From: Lanius collurio
Taxonomy: Eukaryota; Chordata; Aves; Passeriformes; Laniidae
Reading direction: 5' to 3'
Assembly (NCBI GenBank): GCA_020086605.1
Contig: JACBWW010000015.1
Span: 18,520,629-18,584,628, forward strand
Length of the DNA stretch: 64,000 nt
The position numbers were made by a program, and so were the translations under genes. This document shows, in pieces, positions 50,565 through 62,800 of the stretch. The notes beneath the pieces were generated by a model. The model was not told where the DNA came from, did not search any database, and saw nothing but the letters and a program-made list of their open reading frames with translations. The first letter of the stretch is position 1. Every line of letters starts with the position of its first letter.

Positions 50565-52980
50565 CTGATGTGGGCTCATTAATAGATTATTTCCTTGTTA
50601 GCTGTAGGTAAAGCTTTGACCTAGAGCTGATTAGGGAAAAGAACTTCTGTATCTATTATCTTTTCTCTCTCATAATTAGTATAATTATGCTTCTGTGCCC
50701 CAGACAGCAGTCTCAGACAGTCTGCTGTGGAGCCACAGAAACCGTCTGAACTCCCAGAATGGGAGTTTGCTGTTAAGCAAGGGATAGCTGGGTTCTGTAG
50801 TGTCAGGGAAAAGCTGAATTACAGCATTACACGGAAAGTAACCAAACCAGTGGAGAGAGATTTCCCTTCCTCCCCACCCCGTTAAATCCAATTAACTGTG
50901 AGGAATGCAAATAGCAGGTTTTGTCATTTCCCCTTTTTGAAAGATAAACTGGCACACCTATGAGACAGAATCAGTCGAGGGCACAGTATTTCAGTTTATA
51001 GGTGAAAATGACAGGCGTTATTGAAGAGGAGAGCACTCAGCTGAAACTGCTCTGGTTTTGACACAATACTACAGCTTTTTAGTAGTGTGTTCACCTGCTC
51101 TCCATTAGCTGATTGAGAGTGTGTGCAGCTGGGCAGAGTGAGTGTGTCTGGGACTAGTCCAGCGCTAGGCTGGGGGCTACTTCCAGCAGTGAGGGGAGGG
51201 TTTTCCTTCCCAGGGTGCACCTGCTGCCACTTAAGTGAGGTTACAAAACAAGAGCAAAGGAGGGAAGAGTTCTTTTCAAGGTAGATCATGGCAGCTTTTA
51301 GGGGAAAGCAAGAAGGTGAGTTCAGTTTAATACCTACCATGGGTGTGTCTGGAAGGCACTGAGCAGTGTAACTGGCAAGAAATCTTGAAGCTTAAAATTT
51401 GAAGGATTTTAAGAGTGTGTTGTAGAGTAGTAACAACTATCTTTTCTTGTTGGCTCTTACCCTTCCCACTGTGTTTGCACCTCAGAGTATGTGTTACTCT
51501 TCCTTGTAGTGTAACTGCTCTGACAGGATTTAGCAGGACTTGTTCTTTATGGCCACCTTGGGTATCGTTGCTCTGATGCTGTGGGAGCGTAACTCCCTAC
51601 ACAAAATGGCATCTGTGGCTGAAATGCAAAGCTCAATAGAAGGAGAAAGGAGATCATGGTAGTAGATAATTGTGAGGAGGCAGCAATTTAACTCTTTCCT
51701 TGGGCTCAGGGCTTGGAGTCACTGCCTTGTGCCTTACAGTGGAGTTTTCCAGTGAGGCGGAAAAAACTGATTGTTCAGTGGGAGCAGCCTTCATTCAACT
51801 TTTTGAATTAATCTTACAACCCGAGAGATTTGTAGTCTGAGTATCTATACCTGAAGTGATGAGGGAGGCTCTAGTGTTATGTGCTCTTTTCCATGTAATG
51901 GCAAATGCATGAGCAGCCCCTGGAAGAGAGGAGAAAGCTCAGGCTCTGGGATACTGTTAGCTTAAGTGTTAAGATGCTTTCTTGGGGACTAAGAATTATA
52001 AATTTGGATCCCCTCCAGAACAGAGAGGGTGTAGGGCTTAATTTGCTACATCTCAGCTAAATGCTAAATTAGTTGTGGTCTAAAAGCAAAGACTCCTGCC
52101 TTTAAAATAGGATTAGAGGCGTTTTCTTTTAATCAGATGATGTGCATTATGGATCAGTGGTGCTGCTTCTTTATAAAGATCTGTAGGAGCTTCTGCCAGA
52201 GAGCCTGGGCTCTGCCACTTGTCTGCCCCTGCATTTCCTGAGGAACCTCACTGTCTGTTGGACTTTGGGGAAGCTTAGTGCTTCTGTTGACAGTGTCCCA
52301 AGTTCCACTCAAGGCCGAGTGTTTGGTTAGACCCTGCAATGCTATCTGTGGAGCTGCTTGAGTCCCACTGTGGCTGAATTCCTTGCTGTTAACCCTCAGC
52401 ACTGCCAGAAGAGAAATCACTGGAACATGTGGAAATACTTTGTGTAATAAAGCACCTGGTAACTGACAAAGGATAGTTGGATTTTATTTTTTTGGTTAAC
52501 TGTTTTTACTATATGACTTCTAAAAAAAGAAATTAAAAACACATTAAATAAAGACATAACCCAGTTGGAAAACAATGAAAGCACTCTAGGTTGTGCTGTG
52601 GTGTAACTATCTGTAGGATCTGACAGACCCCTGTCCTGGCAGGAAGCCCCTATCCATGTTCTTTCTGTGCTCCACATGTGATAAAATGGCCTGGGAGAGG
52701 GTCAAGTGTCTGTAATACCGTCCCAGGCTCCTTACCTGGAGGTGTTCCATGAGCAAACCCAAGGATGGGCTGTGATGAGGGGTGTGTTGTGTTCTGGTTT
52801 GATGGGTGAGGGAATGAGTGTGAGGCTGTGATTAAAGCTCCTGTGAGGGACCCGTGAGGAAGGCTTGTCTGTGTTGTCACTGGAAATTGAAAAGGGCTTC
52901 TGTGATGTATGGATGAGTCTGATCCCACATTTAACCATTTTTGGGCTGTGGTTAAATGCTCTTACAACTAATGACTCTGA

Positions 52981-53000
52981 TTTTTTTTTTTTTTTTTTTT
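52981..53000. repeat. Poly(T) tract, 20 bases
   Basis: An uninterrupted run of 20 T in intergenic DNA; no adjoining element was identified. Confidence 0.95.
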
Positions 53001-56000
53001 AATACAACATTGGTAAGACTGTTTTGTTAGTGTAATAACTAACACATTTTGGAAGTAAATATGTGATTTAGCACAAGAGCTTGTGTGTTTAGGTTAGTTT
53101 CCTTGGGCTCAAGAAAATAGGTAAAACCTTCTGTCAAGAGGAGTGATGCCGTTAAATCCTGGGTTACCAAAGAGAAATTTGAGATGCTGCCTGCATTTGA
53201 AACTGTTTCAGGCTTCAGCTAGATCTTTACTAACTTTGAGACTGAGTTCCAGTTAAGCATGAATTAGTTTATTAACTAGCTGCTACTGACCTTTCTCTTT
53301 GTTTATTCACACTGCTAATGCTTTCTGTGCCTTACAGAAGGAATCACAGCTTAGGCTCTCTTCCTGTGGAGCTTGCAATCTTTTACTTAGCAGGGTGAAA
53401 CCTCTCCCTTCAGCTGATAAGGAGCAAACCGTGTTAGAAGTGTAACCATTCAAACGGAGACAGCTCCCAGCTGGGCAGGGTGGAGGCCTGGAGTGCTCCT
53501 TAGCAATGGTATGTCCCCGTTCCAATGGGGACAAGCCCAGGGCGAGCAAGGCCGGCGCGGAGCAGAAGGAACCTGGTGATCTTACACTGTTTACACAACC
53601 TGCTGCCAGTTGACCAAATAAATGAATTCGCCTGCTGACTGTATGCAGAATGAGTCAGGCCATTTTACAAGAGGCCTGTTTTGGCTACTGAAGTGTAGGA
53701 GTTTTCTTCTTGTGAAAGACACTGAAAAAGAGTGAGACAGACTTGCTTCTAATGTGTGTGGAAGTTCGGGTATTTGCTTCTTGGGTTTCCTTACCTCCTG
53801 TTTGCTAGTTACATTAAAGTGTATTACTTCTTTCCTAGATTTTGTGAATGTTATTTATTTTTATTAGCTATCCAGTCAGCATGCCATCTTCCAGCCTAAG
53901 GGAATTAGTCATCCCCAGGTCCATTTTAACTTTCTCATTTTCAAGATGTCTTACAATCAAAAATTTTAAGTTTTGGTGTGGCTCCCATATGAGAGAAGAG
54001 AGTGTTGTTCACTGACTTTCCTTTCAAAGTATCTGAAGTGAGGGTTTTATTGTTCATCTTTTTGTTTCGCTTAAAAGGGAAGGTGTGAAAGGGCCACAAT
54101 GCACATCAATGAATTTTGAGTCCTACATAGTATCTTGGTTTAGATCCCATTCCTTGCCACTTTGTGAGAAAAGCTTTTTTTATTAAATTTCTTACAGGTC
54201 ACAAGTATTCTTTCTATAATGCTTATTTCTATAGGCATGGTAAACTGGTTATTGAGTTGCTGTGAAGAGGGGTAGGAGGGATTAAAAAAAAGAGGAGGGA
54301 AATAAATAGAGCTGATAGGTATGATTCTTCTGGAAACTGACTGACATGCACCTAGAGATGGGCATTTCAGTGGCTGCAAAACCTGGTGTGATGTTACCTT
54401 CTAGAATCCTATGTGAGCACCTGTTGATGGTTGAAGTCTTTTGTTCATTTCCTGGGATTAGTATCGATGGCCATAGTAATAAAGATCTGTGGCAGGAAAA
54501 TGGCATGAAGGCATAAGCAGGTTTGGGCTTTTTTGACTGATGGAAGGTAGTGCACAAGTGTAGAATTTGTTAAAATACTCCTCTGTGAACAGAAATCACA
54601 TAATTACAAGTAGAATTCCCCTAATAGTTCTTAGAATGGCTTTTTATTGTTGCTCTCAAAATTTCTTTGCCAGCTGATGCTGTTGAGTCAGTGGTGAGCC
54701 TGGTAGAAGAGGCGACAGCTCTGGAAGACTCCTGCAAAACTGCAATCACCACGTAGTGAGGTTTTAAGGTCTGAGACTATTGAGGGATGAGGAAAGAAGG
54801 ATTTCTTAGTAGATGTAAGAGGTCTTGTAAATGATGCATAAAAGTCTGGCTGTCCTACACAGAGGTAACAGCCTGGGAAATGGTTGACCAAAGACCCTCC
54901 TGTATTGGGAAGAAATCGATTTCTAACCTCTTGGGCAAATAGATCTCTTCAGCACCTGAAAATGGATGCAAAGAAGGAAGTCTTCAAATCCTTGGAGAAA
55001 TTTGCAGGCTGCAGGAACTCCCAGGGCCCTGCACAGAACTGAGAGTCTTTTGTGGTTTTTATTGACGTCTTGGTGCTTCTGTGCTACAGCTCTGAAAACT
55101 GAATTCTGGATGCCGGGACCGATTTCTCTGCCATTCCCATGGATGTACTTTACACTGCACTCAGTTCCCAGGGGCTGCTCTGTAGGCAATGCTGTCTGGT
55201 CATGGTTCATGTTCAGGTCTCTGCTTATGGGGCCCATGGAGAAACTGGACACTCAGTAGGTTGCCTTTGCAGTGTAAGTGATCCTCTTTGTCTTGGCCTG
55301 ACTCCTGCAGCTTGTAACAGGCAATGGTGAAATCACATCCCCAGCAAACAACTTACAGTTCCTCTCCTCAGACTGTCCTCCTTCTCCTTCCCCTTTCTGT
55401 TGTGCCAGGATTGTGCTGGTTTTCACTATTTAATTTACTTTTTTTTTTTCTTTTTCTATAAGGAGAATATTGAATGAGATGGAGCAGTTTCCTTTTTCTT
55501 TCTTTCAAGCCAGCCTTTCCTCTGTCACATACCATCCACTCAGAAATCCCATGTCTGTGTCTTGCTGTGATTGGTAGCAGTTACCAGATGGTGCTTCTGG
55601 GTCAGTGTAGCTTGTGTGCATCTTGAAGTAAAAACTGGTGAGCCTGGCTGGAGTTGTGCCCACTTGTTGTACTGCTGACTAATAAATAGGCAAGGGTGAG
55701 TGTAGTTCACTGGCTTCTGTGTATGTTCTTACACCCTCATGGTTGTTCTGTAGCACTCTGCAGAATGGCTGCGTTGTCTTGCCTTGAACTTTCCCACAAG
55801 TCCTAAATCCACTGTCATCTTAGTGCTTTCAAACTTTAGGAATTGCCTTTTGGGAAGGACCTTTGGAGAACTAGGCTGTTGCAAGAGTTTCTTGAATCTT
55901 AAAAGGGCAAGAGGGTCAGAGCAGCATCATCTGAAACAGCTCTTGCAAGCTGAGCTCAGCCTTGTAAAGCAAGGCTCTGAGGAAGCCCTGCATTTCATAA

Positions 56001-56390
56001 AACCACTTCCCAGAATCTGTGCTACTTATATCCCAGGTTTGGCAGTGTATCTAGACTGTTTTGTGAGCAATCAAAAATTGTATAAAAAAATGTTTACCTT
56101 TGTAAATCTGTAATGAGGGGAAGAAAAAAAAAGATGTTTCAGTAAGTATGGAAATGGATGTTACTGTAGTCTGATCCACAGTTAGTCTGCACTCAAAAAC
56201 TTCTCAAAGTGGCCAGCTGAGTGTTGGCTAGTTAATGTGAGATGTTAAAAAGAAGGTGAAGTACCTGTTTATATTAAAATAATCAGATGGCTTTCTAAGG
56301 TTTTCAGCAGGCACAGCTTGAAACCTTTTAAGGTTCCAAGAGTCTGTAGTGGTTTTGGCCACGTACTTTCTACAGACTTCAAGATTTGCT

Positions 56391-56470
56391 TCTCACAGGA
56401 TGTTCTGAGTTGGAAGGGACGCACAGTGATCATCAAGTCCAACTCTAAAGTGAATGGCCCTTCAGCCACA
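56391..56470 (-). mobile_element. CR1 LINE, short 3'-end fragment (minus sense)
   Basis: The plus strand reads GAGTTGGAAGGGACGCACAG followed by a GATCATCAAGTCCAACTC block. This is the reverse complement of the conserved CR1 3' terminus, so the element is in minus orientation with its 3' end at the left. Only about 80 bases are recognisable. Confidence 0.75.
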
Positions 56471-59156
56471 GTGATGTGAGGGTTTTGCTTTCTACACATA
56501 TTTATACTCAAGGAAGAGAATTTCACTGTCTTCACCTCCAGTTATCTTACCCCAATGGGCCAAAGAATGCGTTTGAGTAGAAAACACCTTTTTCCCCAGA
56601 GCCATTTACAATCCCCACCAGCTCTTCAAGGTCTCTGATGATGAGTTGGGGTAGGACCTTTCTGCCTGCAGAGCTGTCAGCCAGTGGCAAGGTGCCCTTC
56701 TCAGTTTGACATCTGGGGGAGTTCACTGCAAGCTGGTGAAGTTTGCATGGGGGGGTTGCTTTGTTTAGTGTTTCTTGCTTTTATTTCCAAACATGGGAAT
56801 ACAGTGTGCCTGTAATGCTGAGGGTCAGTCCCATTACACTGCTCTTGCTGTTGAGGCAGCTACAAGCATGGCTGTTGAATTGTGTGGCACTTCTCTGCTG
56901 AAAGTTGATTCCAGCCCACGGGGTTTGGTTTTTTTGGTCTTGCCAGTACTTGATGTGATTAGAATTGGAAAGGAAACCATTTTGTATGGACTTTTACTGG
57001 GGAAAAGCATTAAGTAGATATACATTTCTATTTCTGGGTTTTTTAGTGTTTTGTGTTGGTTTTTTTTCTGTTCAGCATCTTTCCCATCTTTTGATGATGC
57101 ACTCTGATTTTATGGGTCAGAGTGAAATATTTGATTGATCATATTATGAAAAATCAATGAAAAAATCTGTCAGTTTTGTGCTGCCTGCTCTGTATGCAGT
57201 GATGGGTTTGAGTGCTCACCATCGTGAACAAGAAGAAAATACCTTGGGGTGCCCAATTATAGCAGCAGTGAGAGGAAATTCAGAAGAGTAATTTTGGCTT
57301 CCTTCATTGCCTTTATGTTGGCCTCTGAGCGAGTGGCCGTTCCACTCCTTTCAGATTTCACAGCAGCAAAAGCATTAATAGCAACTCTGCAATCCTGACT
57401 TCTCCTGTCTGTGAGACAGAATCAATGCTTTTCCTTCCACATTTAGTAAAACAATTTTACATGCACACTGAGCAGCTATTCTTGTCTGTACATGCTTTGA
57501 GGTGGACTAGATGAACTGGAAGATTTTATAGAAAGCCATCTCTTTAATTTGTTCTCCCCCACCCACCCTTTTTCTCTTTGTTTTTTTGTGGGTTTGTGGG
57601 GTTTTTTTTGTTGTTGTTTTTTTTGGTTTGGTTTGGTTTTGTTTTTTGTTTTGGGTTTTTTTTTTTTAATAAACTGTTTGACAATGGAACAGCTCTCTAA
57701 AGGAGGTATTTTTAAAGCAAAGATGAGGAAAAGCCAATTGTTTTAATAGGGATTACCCTATAAGAAGTGGAAGTTTAAAGCAGGAAAAAAGAAAGTTAAC
57801 ATAAACAGAAAAAAAGCAGTTGAGCTCTCCCACTTCAAGCAGATGCTGTTACCACAGTATCTGAACACTTAAATTGATAATGTGTTTATTGCTGTAACAT
57901 TCCCATGTAGTTTGGAGCAGAACCTTTTGGAAGGGAGCTGTGAGCTAGAAACAGAGTTTAGGGGCTTGGATACCTAAAGTAGCTTCTAAGCAGAATTTAG
58001 ATGCTGAAATCTGTGACTACAGTCTGTCTATTCCCTGTTCAGTCACTACTTACCCTTAGAGGTGGTGAACCTCTCTGACATCTATGACCAGCTGGATTTT
58101 CCTTTCATACCCACCCAGGACTGCTCAGAATGGGAGTCCCACAGCACTGCTCATAGGGAAATGTGACCTAACCCCAAAATGAAGAGTGTCTTTGCCTAAG
58201 TTGTGATCAAATCAGACTCATTGCTCGGGGGAACCAAGCTCCTGACAAGCATCACACCTCTCTTTTGGCTGCTTTTAAATTGTAGCTGGGAAAGGAGAGA
58301 GCCTACAGGGGAAGGTTCTTGCCTGTGAAGAGGAAGGCAGGGGTCAAGTGCTGTTTCTGAGCACTGTCTTCTAATGTGCTGTTTAATATTAACATCACAT
58401 CCATAAGCAGAAATGAGAACAGGCAGCAAAGCTCTTCATTCTCATACTACAGAGTCATGCTTCCCCTTAAGGCATATTTCTCTCTCTGGCCCAGCACATG
58501 CATTATTGTAATTCGGGTGGAATGGCAGGAGGAATCCCCTTCCTCGAGGAGAGGCATGTCTTGGACTAATGCTCTCTCCCCTACACTGAAGGCTTGAATC
58601 TCTTTTGGCAGTCATTTAAAAACAGTGACCCTGCTTCCTAACAGGAGCCCAGCTGTATTTTGGAAGATGTTTGTGCAGTAGGCAAGAGATCTCTTTCCAG
58701 CCTCTGTGGCAAGAGGTTGTGTAATGTATAATCTCTCTTCTTAACTGTAACTGATTGATCACTATTAACTGAGCTGGCAAGCACTTTGTTTGCTCTTTTG
58801 CAGGAGTTATTTGGGAATACTTGCTAGCAGCAGGGCTTTCCATGGATTGAACAGCGTCTGCTTACTGCTTGGTCTGTGATTTAGAGGCAAGCAGGCAGGC
58901 ATCACACATGCAGCAAACCTTTGGTTTATTTATCAGCACAAGTATAACACAAAACCCTCCTAAAAGAGGGCACTGGCTTTCCTAGAGTGGCAATCCATGG
59001 CTTTCTCTCTAGGTAGATCTTCACAGTGCAACTTAACAGCCATGTGTGTGACTATCAACTGGCTGCAAAGTACTTTTTAGGAAGAGGAAGAAAGTAGCTG
59101 CTAATATTCTCAGCTAGTCAAATGTCAGCTGTACCTGATCATATGCACAGGGAAAA
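56471..59156. other. Intergenic sequence between two CR1 fragments
   Basis: No coding sequence was recognised. It contains the T/G-rich low-complexity tract at 57,557-57,668. Confidence 0.65.
57557..57668. repeat. T/G-rich low-complexity tract
   Basis: A run of poly(T) blocks broken by G, with GGTTT repeats in the middle and a terminal 13-T run. On the other strand it is A/C-rich. Confidence 0.85.
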
Positions 59157-59845
59157 ATAGCCCCAGGCACCGGCACAGGCTGGTGGGCTGACCTGCTGGA
59201 AGCAGCTCTATGGAGAAGGAGCGGGGGGTCCTGGTGGACAACAAGCTGTCCCTGAGCCAGCAATGCCCTTGTGGCCAAGAAGGTCAGTGGTATCCTGGGG
59301 TGCATTGGGAAGAGCATTGGCAGCAGGTTGAGGGAGGTGATCCTGCCCCTCTGCTCAGCCCTGGTGAGGCACATCTGGAGTGCCATGTCCAGTTCTGGGC
59401 TCCTCAGCACAAGAGGGACATGGAGCTCCTGGGGCAGGTCCAGCCACAAGGGCAATGAGGGGACTGGAGCATCTCCTACGAGGGAAGGCTGAGGGAGCTG
59501 GACCTGTTCAGCCTTGAGAGGAGACAACAGAGAGGGGAACTCATCAATGTCTCTTAAATGTCTGAAGGGAGGGTGTCAGGAGGACAGAACCAGGCTCTGC
59601 TCAGTGGTTCCGGGCAGTAGGACACAAAGCAACAGGCGTAAACTGATTGACAGGAGGTGCTACCTGAACATGAGGAAGAACTTCTTTACTACTGGAACAG
59701 GTTGCCCTGAGAGGTTATGGAGTCTCTCTCACTGGAGATACTCAAGAAGTGTCTGGACACAATCTTGTGCTGAGTGCTTGAGGACTGAGCTTGGACTAGA
59801 TGAGCTGCTTCCAGCCTGACTCATCCTGTGGCTCTGTGCTATGTG
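59157..59845 (+). mobile_element. CR1 LINE fragment: end of ORF2 plus 3' UTR
   Basis: About 690 bp of a 5'-truncated CR1 in plus orientation. It still encodes, in pieces, the C-terminal part of the CR1 ORF2 (reverse transcriptase) protein: RGVLVDNKLSLSQQC in one frame, then KKVSGILGCIGKS and REVILPL in the next, HLECHVQFWAPQHKRDMELL back in the first, then KCLKGGCQEDRTRL and LNMRKNFFT further on. The frame changes and stop codons show it is inactive. It ends near the usual 3' words (TGGACTAGATGA, then TCCTGTGGCTCTGTG). The left edge is approximate. Confidence 0.92.
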
Positions 59846-62800
59846 TGCTTAGCTGTGTATTTGGGTAGTTCCATAGTGGCTAACTGCAAATGCATGAAGA
59901 GAGCACATAGGAATACCTGCTGGATTCACAGAAACTTGTTCTCTTCAGACTGTAAAGCTTTCTTCTTTCCCTCACACTTAGAATGTGTTTTTCTGGGGGC
60001 AGTCTGAGAATGTGTAACTAAGCTGCATGCCTGGCTTTCCCAAGGAAGCAGCTGCTGCTGTGCAGCAGCAGAGAATGTAGTGGAGGAGGAGGCAGCACTG
60101 CTTTCTTCATGTAACAGCTGCAGGAGATCTGAAACCTTGTGGCTACACTTGACCTGGTTTTCTTGTCAAAAGCACATCTGGTTTTCAATTTGATTTAACG
60201 TGGAAACTCTGCTCTGCCTGTGCTGGGGCAAGGAGTCCTGAGATGCAAATCCTTCAGTAAAATGCCAGAGTGTTGCTGGGAAAATTACCAAGAGAGCAGA
60301 TCTAGATGTCGTCTTGGTAGTCCTGTGAGAGAGGCTCACCTTCGTCTTGTCACCTTACATGGCTGGGATTTGTGCCTGGCAATTTGAGTGTTCCAGGAAC
60401 TGTCAGACCCCCTTCTCCTCCTTGTACTGTTTTGTTGGCTGGTATCAGCTGGTATCCCCTCACAGTGGCGTTGTCTTAGTACAGGTGACTTCCCTCTGAG
60501 CTAGTATTTCTTGCCTGGCATTGTGGACAAGAGGAGCCCAGAGTGTCCTCTGCAAGGCATAATCACTGTGCCATGGACTAGGTCTCTGTCTTCCCTGGAG
60601 CAGCTTGCCTAAGGCTCTTGCAGGAGCTGGATAAAGGTGGAAACAGGCTAGTCTTGGCTTCATACTGCGCCAGAGATCTAGGAATTCTTTGGTGCAAATG
60701 AGCAATCCTTTTCATCTTAAGAGCTGGGAGAATAAATGCCTGTGAACTGCAACCCTCTGACAAAATGCTTGCTTGCTTCTGGTGAGGAGAGTGTTAATAG
60801 CAGAGGCAAACAGAGGGGAGATTTGCCAGGGTTTCTGATTATAAGACTGTATAAACTCTTGAAGAGCAGGCGAGCCTGAAGTTTTAAAATTCTGCCTTAT
60901 ACAGTCCCTTCCAGTATCCTGTCTTAGGAGGATTGTGTGGATGCTGCAAAGGTTCAAATACAGACCCAATTTTTGGAGTCTGGATGTGTTAAACCAGGGC
61001 CTGAACTGAAGGGCTGTCATGCAAAACAAGTGTAGTGGGGTGGCAGTGGAGAAGGGAACAACTAAGAGATGTTTTCCCTTTGCTTGACATCTGTCACCTT
61101 CCCCTGTGCCAACCTTTCCTCTGTTTATAGCAAGCCATTTGCTCCCATTAATTAGAACTGGACTGCTGCCATCTGACCAGCTTTGTGCCTGTACAAATGT
61201 CAACAGAGCCCAGACTACACAGGTGGGGAGAAGGGCCAGTCAGAGGAGATCTGTTGCATCTGTTTGCAGAGGGAATAGATGGGGGAAAAATGCCCCTCCC
61301 CCCTTCCAAATCAGGCACACTGGCCTACAGCAATAATTGAAATGCAGACTGGGAGCCCCAGGATGCCACTTTACCCAGCCCTTTTCAGAGCAGACTGCAC
61401 TTAAAGCCATCCCCTCCAGTTAAATCTCTTTACCAAAGTGGTCTGTATGAAGCCTTACATACAAGAACATAATGGTGCTGTCATTTTTACAAATAATCAC
61501 AACGGGAGCAGAAAAATAAGAGGAAGATGATTATGCCTGAAAATCCAATGAAGTTCCAGTTGCTAATGCAGTGGAAACTTAAAAGAAGCTGAACACAATC
61601 CCAAGCTGTTCCTGCCAGGCTGGCTTTTCTGTTGTGATTTAGGAGTGTACAGCTGTGTTGCCATGACATTAGGAGGAAATGTACCTACCCTGGAATGGTT
61701 TTCCTTGTGTAAAATACTATGAAGACAAAGTGTTTAATGTGGTAGTTGAAGCAAATCTTGAGTGGGAGAAATGGGTTAACCTAGATTGGCTTGGCTGGGT
61801 TGTAAAAGACAAATCCCTGCAAACCCTCCCATGGCTGCCTCCAGCAGTGATGCTCTGCTTCTCCTGGGACCATGAAACAAGAGGGTGGCACTGGTTTTAA
61901 CACTGAGGACTAAACCCCATCTTAAAAGGCAGTAGAATAGCAGGCTTCCCTCACTCCTTCGTATAATGGTGGGAAGTGTTTCTTTGTGATGTGGGACAGT
62001 GTGGGTTGATGGGATGTGCCTGTGTGTACCCCAGAGTACCTCAAGCTTTTTACATCCTGGAAAATTATCTAAATCTGTTCAGGCATGGAGGACCTGAATG
62101 CCAAGGGTTTGAGTACTCCTAACACCTGAACTAACAGCAAAATGGTCTGGAGGAGAAAGAAGGGTGCCTCATTTTCACAAACTTGGAAGGAAGGAGACCT
62201 TTTTAAGTCTAGAGTGAAGAGATTTCTAAACAGAAAAGCTTTGGAGATGTTTTTACACCATGTTGTAGGAAATATGTCATTCCCTTCTCCATGGCCTGGC
62301 ATCTGAGGATCCCTCCTTTGTGTTCCCCTGCATGAACAGGGGGACCTGGCCCCTTCTCTGCTGCAGTGACAGTCGTTTTGTCTGGGCCTTAAGTGCCTCA
62401 TGGTGCAACATCCAAGTCAAGTATGCAGCTTCCAGCTTCAGTGTTCTCTGATCAGAAAGGACTGCAGCAGATCTTTAACAGACCACTTCCATCTTTCTCA
62501 TGTTCTTACCCTCAGTGCAAGATTTTTCTTCCCTCTAAAAATGAGTATTTTTTGTTTCTTTAAATCACCAGCACTTTCTGTGCTAATGACAGATGCTCTG
62601 TTTGCTGGTTAGAGGTGGGGCAAGTAAAACATAGAGCTGACTCATCTCCCAAGTTCTGCAAGAATCTCTCGAAGCACAGTGTTTTCCCTAATTAAACTAA
62701 CTTAGGTTTCCAGGTCAAAGTAAATGGACTCATTTAATGCATAAACATAGTTGGAAGGCAGAGTGTCTCACACAGTGATGGACAGAGAGCTGTCATTGTG

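Larger units (their letters stand above)
44890..56390. other. Intergenic sequence, middle part
   Basis: About 11.5 kb without a recognisable gene. Named items inside are the AT-rich element at 46,490-46,950, a 14-bp tandem pair at 50,537-50,564, and a 20-T run at 52,981-53,000. A small CpG-bearing patch lies near 53,515-53,560. Confidence 0.65.

Noticed and set aside
57498..57535. ggtggactagatgaactgg as a CR1 fragment
   Set aside because: Too short and without the flanking CR1 words; could be chance.
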